A stretch of 13,441 nucleotides of DNA. It comes from an uncultured Frankineae bacterium. GTDB taxonomy: Bacteria; Actinomycetota; Actinomycetes; Mycobacteriales; SCTD01. The stretch lies in contig CADCUE010000084.1 in assembly GCA_902805805.1 (NCBI GenBank), positions 1 through 13,441 on the forward strand. Direction: 5' to 3'. Position 1 is the first letter of the stretch. Every line of letters begins with the position of its first letter. Below, one piece after another: positions 1 to 7,932 of this stretch. The translations under genes and the position numbers were made by a program. Under the pieces are notes generated by a model. It worked only from the letters and a program-made list of their open reading frames with translations, did no database searches and was not told the DNA's origin.

Positions 1-30
1 GACGCCAGGCCCAGTGACGCCAGGCCCGGT
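1..30 (+). repeat. 15-bp tandem repeat at the 5' end of mftF
   Basis: Bases 1-15 and 16-30 are a direct tandem repeat differing at one position (GACGCCAGGCCC followed by AGT or GGT). In the mftF frame each unit encodes TPGPV. It duplicates the sequence around the GTG start, and further copies may lie to the left. It could be a simple slippage duplication making a proline-rich N-terminus of variable length. Confidence 0.7.
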
Positions 31-1435
31 GCCTCCGGCCGAGCCGAGCGAGGCTGTGCCGCTCGGGCTCGCGGTGGTGCTGGACGCCGGCGTGCGGCGG
101 CTGGAGCAGGGCTCGGTGCTGCTCGGCGGCGATCCCGGTCGGCTGGTGCGGCTGAGCCGCGACGGCGTCGCCGGACTGCGGGCCCTCGCCTCGGGATCGC
201 CGGTGGTGGCGTCGGTCCGCCGGCTGGCCCGCAGCCTCGTCGACGGGGGACTGGCCCACCCTCGCCCCGGCCCGGAGCCCGTGCGCGACACGGTCGTCGT
301 CGTCCCCGTCCGCGACCGGACGGCGGAGCTGTCGCGCTGCCTCGAGGCGCTGGGGGACCGCACCGACGTGCTCGTCGTCGACGACGGCTCGCGCGAGCCG
401 GTCCGCGTGGCCGAGGTCGCCGAGCAGCACGGCGCCCGTGTCCTGCACCTGGCCCGCAACGGCGGACCGGCGGCCGCCCGCAACGCCGGGGTGGCCGCCA
501 CCGAGCACGACCTCGTCGTGTTCGTCGACAGCGACGTCCTCGTCCCGGCCGGCTGGCTCGACGACCTCGTCGGTCACTTCGCGGACCCGACCGTGGCCGC
601 GGTCGCGCCGCGCGTGCGGGCCGCCGGGGAGGGGCGGTCGCTGCTCGCGGCCTACGCCCGCGAGCGGGGGCCGCTCGACCTCGGTGACCGGGAGGCCCGG
701 GTCCGCCCCGGCGGACGGGTGCCGTACGTCCCGACCGCGGCGCTGGTCGTGCGCCGCTCTGCCCTGCCGTCCCCCGCCTTCGACCCGGCGCTGCGCTACG
801 GCGAGGACGTCGACGTGGTGTGGCGCCTCCACGACGCCGGGTGGACCGTGCGCTACGACCCCCGGACCGTCGTCCGCCACGAGGAGCCCGACCGGTGGGC
901 CGCCTGGCTGGAGCGGCGGCACCGCTACGGGACGTCCGCAGCACCGCTGGCCGACCGGCACGGCGACCGCCTCACGCCTCTGGTCGTCCCTGCGCTGCCA
1001 GTCCTCGCGTGGCTGCTGCTCGCCTCCGGCCGGCCGGGCCGCGCGCTCGCCGTCGCGGTGGTCGCCGCCGGGCCGCTCGACCGGGCGCTGCGGGCCACCG
1101 CCCTGCGCCGTGCCGACTGCGCCGGCACCGCGGTCCGGGTGACCGGCCAGGCGGTCCTCGGCGCCGCCGGGGGCATCGGCGGAGCCGGCTCGGTCGTCAC
1201 GGCCCCCGCCCTGCTCGTGCTGCTCGTCCCGCGTCGGACGCGCCGGACGTCCGCGGTCGTCCTGCTCGCCCCTGGCCTGCTCGAGTGGCTCCGGCGTCGG
1301 CCGCGCCTCGACCCGCTGCGCTGGACCGGCCTGCGGCTGCTGGACGACCTGGCCTACGCGAGCGGGGTGTGGCGCAGCTGCTGGGCCTCCCGCACGGTCA
1401 TCCCCCTGCGACCGCGACGGGACCGCCCTCGCTGA
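14..1435 (+). CDS. mftF: Mycofactocin glycosyltransferase MftF
   Basis: MftF is the glycosyltransferase that adds a short glucose chain to the peptide-derived redox cofactor mycofactocin. The 473-residue product has the family's usual length and order. An N-terminal PqqD/MftB-like segment (about 17-85) is followed by a GT-A family 2 domain (about 92-290) with VVDDGS at 121-126, the metal/nucleotide-binding DSD at 172-174 in VDSDV, and the acceptor-site GEDVD at 263-267. Hydrophobic segments follow at about 322-355 and 378-405, suggesting membrane attachment. GTG at 14 is used as start because its GTGA overlaps a TGA in another frame that could end an upstream mftE. The mftF frame is open to the left edge, however, so the true start may lie outside. 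The rest of the mft cluster (precursor peptide, radical SAM enzyme, peptidase) is not in the window. The family call is firm; the 5' end is uncertain. Confidence 0.88.
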   Translation: MTPGPVPPAEPSEAVPLGLAVVLDAGVRRLEQGSVLLGGDPGRLVRLSRDGVAGLRALASGSPVVASVRRLARSLVDGGLAHPRPGPEPVRDTVVVVPVRDRTAELSRCLEALGDRTDVLVVDDGSREPVRVAEVAEQHGARVLHLARNGGPAAARNAGVAATEHDLVVFVDSDVLVPAGWLDDLVGHFADPTVAAVAPRVRAAGEGRSLLAAYARERGPLDLGDREARVRPGGRVPYVPTAALVVRRSALPSPAFDPALRYGEDVDVVWRLHDAGWTVRYDPRTVVRHEEPDRWAAWLERRHRYGTSAAPLADRHGDRLTPLVVPALPVLAWLLLASGRPGRALAVAVVAAGPLDRALRATALRRADCAGTAVRVTGQAVLGAAGGIGGAGSVVTAPALLVLLVPRRTRRTSAVVLLAPGLLEWLRRRPRLDPLRWTGLRLLDDLAYASGVWRSCWASRTVIPLRPRRDRPR

Positions 1436-1446
1436 CGCAGCGGACG

Positions 1447-1460
1447 GGGACAGCTGTCCC
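1447..1460. repeat. Perfect 14-bp palindrome GGGACAGCTGTCCC
   Basis: This exact palindrome lies 12 bp after the mftF stop. As RNA it gives a 5-bp stem with an AGCU loop; as DNA it could bind a dimeric protein. It sits directly before the larger hairpin at 1462-1492, and a further GGGACAG occurs at 1509-1515. It may be part of a two-hairpin terminator or a regulator site; the sequence does not decide. Confidence 0.55.
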
Positions 1461-1461
1461 A

Positions 1462-1492
1462 GCGGGACGGACGCGCCGGCGGACCGTCCCGC
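1462..1492 (+). terminator. Probable mftF terminator hairpin
   Basis: GCGGGACGG (1462-1470) pairs perfectly with CCGTCCCGC (1484-1492) across a 13-nt loop, giving a 9-bp very GC-rich stem 27 bp after the mftF stop. There is no T-run, which is usual for high-GC actinobacterial hairpins. With the 14-bp palindrome just before it, it probably ends the mycofactocin operon and insulates the exporter operon. CCGTCCCG could instead pair with CGGGAC at 1508-1513, so the fold is not unique. Confidence 0.55.
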
Positions 1493-1622
1493 ACACGAGC
1501 TGATCGTCGGGACAGTCGGCCAGCTCACTCTGAGCGCCCCGCGGCGACGGAGTCGATCAGCACGTGTGCACGAGTGCCCGCCGCGCAACCGGAGCAGGTC
1601 CTGGGGTGCTCGCCGCAAGCTC

Positions 1623-1651
1623 TTGCCTCAGCATCTCAACAGGTGTAGAAC
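1623..1651 (+). promoter_or_regulatory. Probable sigma-70-type promoter of the ABC exporter operon
   Basis: TTGCCT (1623-1628) and TAGAAC (1646-1651) are separated by exactly 17 bp and match the -35 and -10 consensus at four of six positions each. The -10 ends 7 nt before the ATG at 1659, so transcription would start at or next to that codon and make a leaderless message. The segment is noticeably less GC-rich than its surroundings. This is inferred from sequence only. Confidence 0.5.
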
Positions 1652-1658
1652 TCAACAC
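1643..1658. promoter_or_regulatory. Operator-like dyad overlapping the -10 box
   Basis: The 16-bp stretch has the symmetric form GTGTnGAnnTCnACAC, with 12 of 16 positions obeying dyad symmetry. It covers the putative -10 hexamer and ends on the base before the ATG. Repressors of the TetR family typically bind 15-20 bp imperfect palindromes over their own operon's promoter, and this operon encodes such a regulator at 3100-3702. Near-repeats CTCAGCA (1627), CTCAACA (1635) and CTCAACA (1651) are spaced 8 and 16 bp apart around it. The assignment to that regulator is inference. Confidence 0.45.
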
Positions 1659-2369
1659 ATGAGGAATTCGGTGGTGGTGGAGGCACTGGAGGTCCGGCGC
1701 GGCGGCAGGCAGGTGCTGCACGGCCTCGACTTCGTCCTGCCGGCCGGTCAGGTGACCGGTCTGCTCGGACCGAGCGGCTGCGGCAAGACCACGCTGCTGC
1801 GCGCGCTGGTCGGCGTGCAGACGGGGGTCATCGGCACGGTCACCGTCCTGGGGAAGCCGGCGGGCACACCCGCCCTGCGCAGCCGCGTCGGCTACGTCAC
1901 GCAGGCCCCTGCCGTCTACGGCGACCTCACGGTCCGGGAGAACCTGCGCTACTTCGCCGACGTGCTCGGCGCCGAGCCGGAGCGGGTCGACGCGGTGCTG
2001 GCCTCGGTGGCCCTGGCCGATCGTGCGACGCAGCTGGTCCGCACCCTGTCCGGCGGTCAGCGGGCCCGCGTGTCCCTGGCCACCGCGCTGCTCCTGACCC
2101 CCGAGCTGCTCGTCCTCGACGAGCCGACGGTCGGCCTGGACCCGCTCCTGCGGCGGGACCTGTGGACGCTGTTCCGCTCGCTTTCCGCCGACGGCGCGAC
2201 CGTGCTCGTGAGCAGTCACGTCATGGACGAAGCGGTCCGGTGCGACCGGCTGCTGCTCCTGCGCGAGGGCCGGCTCGTGGCCGACGACTCACCGCCCGGC
2301 CTGCTCGCACGCACCGGCGCCGCCGACGTCGAGCACGCCTTCCTCACGATCGCGGAGGCCGCCGCATGA
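1659..2369 (+). CDS. ABC-2 type exporter ATP-binding protein (DrrA-like)
   Basis: This is the nucleotide-binding subunit that drives a two-protein ABC exporter with the permease encoded next. The 236-residue product has Walker A GPSGCGKT (37-44), Q-loop Q82, signature LSGGQ (130-134), Walker B LLVLDE (150-155), D-loop GLD (159-161) and switch histidine H187. It has only a short tail, as in drug or lipid exporter ATPases of the DrrA type. Start choice is ambiguous. ATG 1659 fits a leaderless transcript from the promoter at 1623-1651. GAGGA at 1661-1665 could instead serve GTG at 1671, shortening the protein by four residues. An open frame runs further upstream to an ATG at 1566, but that segment lacks domain homology and would cover the promoter. 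The gene overlaps the permease by 4 bp (ATGA). Substrate is unknown; antibiotic, lipid or toxic-compound export are all possible. Confidence 0.9.
   Translation: MRNSVVVEALEVRRGGRQVLHGLDFVLPAGQVTGLLGPSGCGKTTLLRALVGVQTGVIGTVTVLGKPAGTPALRSRVGYVTQAPAVYGDLTVRENLRYFADVLGAEPERVDAVLASVALADRATQLVRTLSGGQRARVSLATALLLTPELLVLDEPTVGLDPLLRRDLWTLFRSLSADGATVLVSSHVMDEAVRCDRLLLLREGRLVADDSPPGLLARTGAADVEHAFLTIAEAAA
1661..1665 (+). promoter_or_regulatory. Possible ribosome-binding site inside the ABC ATPase start region
   Basis: GAGGA lies just after the AT of ATG 1659 and 5 nt before an in-frame GTG at 1671. A longer transcript could initiate at 1671 with this site, while a leaderless transcript would use 1659. 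It matters only for the start choice. Confidence 0.35.
2354..2358 (+). promoter_or_regulatory. Ribosome-binding site fixing the ABC permease start
   Basis: GGAGG lies 7 nt upstream of ATG 2366, inside the end of the ATPase gene. It selects this ATG over the much longer open frame that begins at 2162. Confidence 0.65.
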
Positions 2370-3103
2370 ACGTCCGACGCACCCGGGCCACCGCACGCCG
2401 CGTCCTGACCCAGCTCCGCCGGGACCGGCGCACCGTCGCCCTGCTGCTCGGTGTCCCGGTGCTGCTGCTGGTCCTGCTGCGGTACGTCTTCGCCGAGGCC
2501 CCGGCGACGTTCGACGCGGTCGGCGGGCCGCTGCTGGCGCTGTTCCCCTTCACGACGATGTTCCTCGTGACCTCGGTCGCCATGCTCCGCGAGCGCAGCA
2601 GCGGGACCCTCGAGCGGCTGCTGACGACGCCACTCGGCAAGGCCGACCTGCTGCTCGGCTACGCGCTCGCCTTCGGCGCCGTCGCCGTCCTGCAGACGCT
2701 CCTCGCGTCCAGCGTCGCCCTCGCGGTCCTCGGACTCGATCTCGCGGCACCGGTCGGCATCGTGGTCGGGCTGGCCGTCCTCGACGCCCTTCTCGGCACC
2801 GCGCTCGGCCTGCTGCTGTCGGCGTTCGCCCGCACGGAGTTCCAGGCGGTGCAGTTCCTGCCCGCCTTCGTCCTGCCCCAGCTGCTGCTGTGCGGGCTGT
2901 TCGCGGCACGGGAGGACATGGCTGCCCCGCTGCAGTGGCTGTCCGCGGTGTTCCCCCTGACGTACGCCGTCGACGGCATGCAGCAGCTCGCGGCGCCGTC
3001 GTGGTCGACGGGGGAGCTCGTCCTCGACGTCGTCGTGGTCGGGGGCGCCACGCTGCTCGCGCTCGTGCTCGGTGCGGCGACGCTCTCGCGACGCAGCGCG
3101 TGA
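2366..3103 (+). CDS. ABC-2 type exporter permease
   Basis: This is the membrane subunit of the exporter and partner of the preceding ATPase. The 245-residue product starts with a short basic cytoplasmic N-terminus. It then has about six hydrophobic segments (about 23-40, 52-72, 98-123, 128-153, 163-181 and 221-240), the usual ABC-2 topology. The cytoplasmic loop RERSSGTLERLLTTPLGK (75-92) and the late FPLTYAVDGMQQL (196-208) are typical of DrrB/NodJ-like permeases. ATG 2366 has a good Shine-Dalgarno sequence and a 4-bp overlap with the ATPase stop. The 3' end overlaps the regulator's GTG, so all three genes are probably co-transcribed and translationally coupled. Substrate cannot be read from the sequence. 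Confidence 0.9.
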   Translation: MNVRRTRATARRVLTQLRRDRRTVALLLGVPVLLLVLLRYVFAEAPATFDAVGGPLLALFPFTTMFLVTSVAMLRERSSGTLERLLTTPLGKADLLLGYALAFGAVAVLQTLLASSVALAVLGLDLAAPVGIVVGLAVLDALLGTALGLLLSAFARTEFQAVQFLPAFVLPQLLLCGLFAAREDMAAPLQWLSAVFPLTYAVDGMQQLAAPSWSTGELVLDVVVVGGATLLALVLGAATLSRRSA

Positions 3104-3702
3104 GCCCGGGCGGCCGTCGTACGGGCGACAGCGGCACGCGGGCGGCGGTGCTGTCGGCGGCGAAGACCGCCTTCGGCGAGCAGGGCTACGGCGCCACGTC
3201 GGTGCGCGCGGTCGCCCGCGCGGCCGGGGTCGACCCCTCGCTCGTCCTGCACTTCTTCGGCAGCAAGGACGGCCTGTTCGAAGCCGCGCTCGAGCTCCCC
3301 TTCGACCCCGCCCAGCTGGTGCCCGTCCTGCTCGCCGGCGGGCCGCAGGGGCTCGGCGAGCGGGTGCTCCGGACCTTCGTCGGAGTGTGGGACAGCACCC
3401 CGGGGCAGGGGCCCATGCTCGCCATGCTGCGCAGCGCCGTGGCGCACGAGGACTCCGCCGAGCGGCTGCGGAGCCTGCTCCTGCGCACCGTCCTGCGGCC
3501 GGTGGCCGAGGGCGCCGGTGCCGGCGACGCCGACCGTCGTGCCGCACTGCTCGCCTCGCAGGTCATCGGACTGGCGGTGACGCGCTACGTGCTCCGGATC
3601 GAGCCGCTCGCCTCGGCCCCGCCCGACGAGCTGGTCCCGCTGCTCGCTCCCACCCTGCAGCGCTACCTGACGGGGGACCTCGACCTGCCCCCGGTGGGGT
3701 GA
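3100..3702 (+). CDS. TetR-family transcriptional regulator of the exporter operon
   Basis: This is a 200-residue one-component regulator. An N-terminal helix-turn-helix domain (about 12-60) carries the family pattern [19 protein letters not shown] (32-50) followed by [14 protein letters not shown] (51-64). The rest is a helical ligand-binding and dimerisation domain of the TetR_C_17 type, by appearance only. GTG 3100 overlaps the permease stop (GTGA) and has no ribosome-binding site of its own, suggesting translational coupling. It is the third gene of the exporter operon, so the simplest model is autorepression: the protein represses its operon until the exported compound, or something related, binds it. 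The dyad at 1643-1658 is the best operator candidate. Activation instead of repression cannot be excluded. Confidence 0.9.
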   Translation: MSPGGRRTGDSGTRAAVLSAAKTAFGEQGYGATSVRAVARAAGVDPSLVLHFFGSKDGLFEAALELPFDPAQLVPVLLAGGPQGLGERVLRTFVGVWDSTPGQGPMLAMLRSAVAHEDSAERLRSLLLRTVLRPVAEGAGAGDADRRAALLASQVIGLAVTRYVLRIEPLASAPPDELVPLLAPTLQRYLTGDLDLPPVG

Positions 3703-3719
3703 GCGGGGTCACGAGGGTC

Positions 3720-3725
3720 TACGGT
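3720..3725 (+). promoter_or_regulatory. Putative -10 box (TACGGT) of glgC, leaderless type
   Basis: TACGGT fits TANNNT and ends 8 nt before the glgC GTG at 3734, as expected for a leaderless actinobacterial transcript. No ribosome-binding site lies before that GTG, which agrees. No convincing -35 is visible. Confidence 0.4.
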
Positions 3726-3733
3726 CCCCGAAC

Positions 3734-4963
3734 GTGACCACCGTGCTCGGGATCGTGCTCGCCGGCGGCGAGGGCAAGCGCCTCATGCCCCTGACCGCCG
3801 ACCGCGCCAAGCCGGCGGTCCCGTTCGGCGGGATGTACCGCCTCGTCGACTTCGTCCTGTCCAACCTGGTGAACGGCGGCTACCGCAAGCTCGTCGTCCT
3901 CACGCAGTACAAGAGCCACTCGCTCGACCGCCACATCACCAAGACCTGGCGGCTGTCCACCCTGCTCGAGAACTACGTGACGCCGGTGCCCGCGCAGCAG
4001 CGGCTCGGACCCCGCTGGTTCGCGGGCTCCGCCGACGCGATCCACCAGAGCCGCAACCTCATCGACGACGAGCGCCCCGACCACGTCGTCGTCTTCGGGG
4101 CCGACCACATCTACCGCATGGACCCGTCGCAGATGATGGCGCAGCACATCGCCTCCGGTGCGGCGGTCACGGTCGCCGGCATCCGCCAGCCGCTGTCCAT
4201 GGCCGACCAGTTCGGCGTCATCGAGGTTGCCCCCGGCGGCCGGCGGATCTCGGCGTTCCGGGAGAAGCCGACGGACGCGCAGGGCCTGCCGGACGCGCCG
4301 GACGAGATCTTCGCCTCGATGGGCAACTACATCTTCACGACCGAGGCGCTCGTCGACGCGGTCCGTCGTGACGCGGACGACGAGGACAGCCGCCACGACA
4401 TGGGCGGCGACATCATCCCGATGCTCGTGGAGCGCGGCGAGGCGGAGGTCTACGACTTCCGCGACAACGACGTCCCGGGCACCCCGGAGCTGCAGCGCGG
4501 CTACTGGCGCGATGTCGGGACGCTCGACAGCTACTACGACGCGCACATGGACCTGCTGTCGGTCGACCCGGCGTTCGACCTGTTCAACGCCCGGTGGCCG
4601 ATCTACACGAACCAGGACCCCCTGCCGCCGGCGCGCACGGTCCACGGCTCGGCCGGCCGCGCCGGGATGGCGCTCGAGTGCCTGCTGTCACCGGGCTCGG
4701 TCGTGTCGGGCAGCTCGGTGAGCCGGTCGATCCTCGCGCCGGGGGCGCACGTGCACTCGTGGGCCCAGGTCGACGCCTCCGTCCTGATGCAGGGCGTCCA
4801 GATCGGCCGCCACGCGGTGGTCCGCAACGCCATCCTCGACAAGAACGTGGTCGTGCCGGAGCGGGCCACGATCGGCGTGGACCTCGACCGCGACCGCGAG
4901 CTGTACACGGTCTCGGACAACGGCGTGGTCGTGATCGGCAAGGGGCAGACCGTCCGGGCCTGA
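3734..4963 (+). CDS. glgC: Glucose-1-phosphate adenylyltransferase (ADP-glucose pyrophosphorylase)
   Basis: GlgC makes ADP-glucose and pyrophosphate from ATP and glucose-1-phosphate, the committed and normally allosteric step of bacterial glycogen or alpha-glucan synthesis. The 409-residue length is normal for actinobacteria. The nucleotidyltransferase domain shows the G-rich loop GGEGKRL (11-17) and [10 protein letters not shown] (24-33), whose lysine corresponds to the activator-site region of the E. coli enzyme. It also has GADHIYRMD (122-130) with the metal-binding aspartate, and FREKP (175-179) with the sugar-phosphate lysine. The remainder from about 290 is a left-handed beta-helix regulatory domain. 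GTG 3734 is the only start that keeps the conserved N-terminus. It lies 31 bp after the TetR gene but has its own probable leaderless promoter. pgm follows 44 bp later, supplying the substrate. No glgA is in the window. Confidence 0.96.
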   Translation: MTTVLGIVLAGGEGKRLMPLTADRAKPAVPFGGMYRLVDFVLSNLVNGGYRKLVVLTQYKSHSLDRHITKTWRLSTLLENYVTPVPAQQRLGPRWFAGSADAIHQSRNLIDDERPDHVVVFGADHIYRMDPSQMMAQHIASGAAVTVAGIRQPLSMADQFGVIEVAPGGRRISAFREKPTDAQGLPDAPDEIFASMGNYIFTTEALVDAVRRDADDEDSRHDMGGDIIPMLVERGEAEVYDFRDNDVPGTPELQRGYWRDVGTLDSYYDAHMDLLSVDPAFDLFNARWPIYTNQDPLPPARTVHGSAGRAGMALECLLSPGSVVSGSSVSRSILAPGAHVHSWAQVDASVLMQGVQIGRHAVVRNAILDKNVVVPERATIGVDLDRDRELYTVSDNGVVVIGKGQTVRA

Positions 4964-4997
4964 CCCGCCGACGCATGCGACGGGACGCGCGACGACT

Positions 4998-5002
4998 GGA
5001 GG
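4998..5002 (+). promoter_or_regulatory. Ribosome-binding site fixing the pgm start
   Basis: GGAGG lies 5 nt upstream of ATG 5008. It decides against the in-frame ATG at 4975 and the longer open frame from 4594, neither of which adds family-like sequence. Confidence 0.7.
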
Positions 5003-5007
5003 ACGGC

Positions 5008-6648
<1,641 letters not shown>

Positions 6649-6658
6649 GCTCGTGAGG

Positions 6659-6683
6659 GCGCAGGGCCGCCGGCCTGCTGCGC
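6659..6683 (+). terminator. Probable terminator hairpin after pgm
   Basis: An outer 6-bp stem GCGCAG (6659-6664) with CTGCGC (6678-6683) encloses an inner 4-bp stem GGCC (6665-6668) with GGCC (6672-6675). The loop is 3 nt and there is a 2-nt bulge. It begins 11 bp after the pgm stop and lies before the next gene's putative promoter, so it probably ends the glgC-pgm unit. No T-run follows. Confidence 0.5.
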
Positions 6684-6710
6684 GACGACCGGCACGAGCC
6701 GCCGCCCCGC

Positions 6711-6716
6711 TAGCGT
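6711..6716 (+). promoter_or_regulatory. Putative -10 box (TAGCGT) of the YbjJ-like MFS gene, leaderless type
   Basis: TAGCGT lies exactly 7 nt before ATG 6724. The surrounding octamer CTAGCGTC recurs before selA with the same distance to the start. GAGGAG at 6718-6723 abuts the ATG, too close to act as its ribosome-binding site. That makes leaderless initiation the better reading. Confidence 0.45.
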
Positions 6717-6723
6717 CGAGGAG

Positions 6724-7932
6724 ATGACGACGAGCGTGCCGCCGGTCGCGGTGGTGGAGCGGGCCCGCGTGGCGGTGGCCCTGGTGTTCGCGCTCAACGG
6801 CCTGGTCTTCGCGTCCTGGGTGTCCCGGCTGCCGGCGGTCCGGTCGGCGCTCGACCTGAGCACCAGCGAGCTGGGCCTGCTGCTGCTGTGCCTGTCGGTG
6901 GGCTCGGTGATCGGGCTGCCGACGAGCGGGCCGCTCGTGGCCCGCTTCGGGCCCTCGCGCACCGTGCTGGGCGGCGCGAGCTTCGTCGGCGCCGGGCTGC
7001 TGCTCGTCGCGGCCGGTGTGGGCACCGGTCAGGTGCCGTTCACCGGCTTCGGGCTGGCCTTCACCGGTCTGGGCATCGGCACGTGGGACGTCGCGATGAA
7101 CGTCGAGGGCGCGGACGTCGAGCGCCGGCTGGGACGCACGTTGATGCCGAGGTTCCACGCCGGCTTCAGCCTCGGCACAGTCGCCGGGGCGCTCGTCGGC
7201 GCTGCCGCTGCCGCCGGCGGGCTGGACGTCGCCTGGCAGCTCGCCGCAACGGCCGTGCTGGCGGTCGCGGCCATCGCCGTGTGCCTGCGCGCCTTCCTCC
7301 CCGTCGTCGCGCACCCGTCCGACGCTCCTGCGGCCCTGCGGGTCTCGCAGGCGTGGCGGGAGCCGCGGACGCTGCTCATCGGCGTGCTCGTGCTGTGCTT
7401 CGCCTTCGTCGAGGGCACCGCCAACGACTGGCTCGCGATCGCCCTCGTCGACGGGCACGGCACGTCGGAGGCCGTCGGGGCGCTCGGCTTCGCCTTCTTC
7501 GTCGCGGCGATGACCGCTGCGCGCACCGTGGGCGGCACCTTCCTGGCGCGCTACGGCCGGACGACCGTCCTGCGCCTGACCGCCCTGCTGTCGGTCGTCG
7601 GGCTGCTCATGGTGGTCCTGTCGTCCGGCATCCTGGTCGTGCTCCTCGGGGCCGTGCTGTGGGGCGCCGGCGCCGCGCTGGGCTTCCCGGTCGGCATGAG
7701 CGCGGCCGCCGACGACGAGCGCGGTGCCGCCGTCCGGGTGTCGGTCGTGAGCTCGATCGGCTACACGGCCTTCCTCGCCGGGCCTCCGCTCGTGGGGCTG
7801 CTGGCCGAGCCCGAGCGGCTGGGAGCGCTCCAGGCGCTGCTCGTCGTGCTGGTCGCGCTGCTCGTCGGCGCAGCCGTCGCCCGCAGCGCCGCGCCGCTCA
7901 CCGACGCGGAACCGGCCGCGGCCCTGCGGTGA
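6724..7932 (+). CDS. MFS permease, YbjJ-like
   Basis: This is a 402-residue inner-membrane transporter of the major facilitator superfamily, with about twelve hydrophobic segments from residue 16 to near the C-terminus. It resembles the YbjJ/fucose-permease-like branch. Visible features are NGLVFASWVSRLP (25-37) in helix 1, a motif-A-like loop GPLVARFGPSRTV (69-81), GTWDVAMNVEG (119-129) and MPRFHAGFSLGT (141-152). The substrate of YbjJ-type proteins is not well established. A sugar or small metabolite is a guess, encouraged only by the nearby glgC, pgm and pgi. The gene follows the pgm hairpin and has its own putative leaderless promoter. Its stop overlaps the next gene's GTG by 4 bp, so the two proteins may function together. 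Confidence 0.82.
   Translation: MTTSVPPVAVVERARVAVALVFALNGLVFASWVSRLPAVRSALDLSTSELGLLLLCLSVGSVIGLPTSGPLVARFGPSRTVLGGASFVGAGLLLVAAGVGTGQVPFTGFGLAFTGLGIGTWDVAMNVEGADVERRLGRTLMPRFHAGFSLGTVAGALVGAAAAAGGLDVAWQLAATAVLAVAAIAVCLRAFLPVVAHPSDAPAALRVSQAWREPRTLLIGVLVLCFAFVEGTANDWLAIALVDGHGTSEAVGALGFAFFVAAMTAARTVGGTFLARYGRTTVLRLTALLSVVGLLMVVLSSGILVVLLGAVLWGAGAALGFPVGMSAAADDERGAAVRVSVVSSIGYTAFLAGPPLVGLLAEPERLGALQALLVVLVALLVGAAVARSAAPLTDAEPAAALR

Noticed and set aside
3704..3730. CGGGG/CCCCG inverted repeat after the TetR gene as a terminator
   Set aside because: The stem is only 5 bp with a 17-nt loop, and it contains the probable glgC -10 box. This is close to chance in such GC-rich DNA.
6718..6723. GAGGAG before the MFS ATG as a ribosome-binding site
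   Set aside because: It directly abuts the start codon with no spacer, so it cannot serve ATG 6724. An in-frame GTG at 6736 would be 12 nt away, which is poor.
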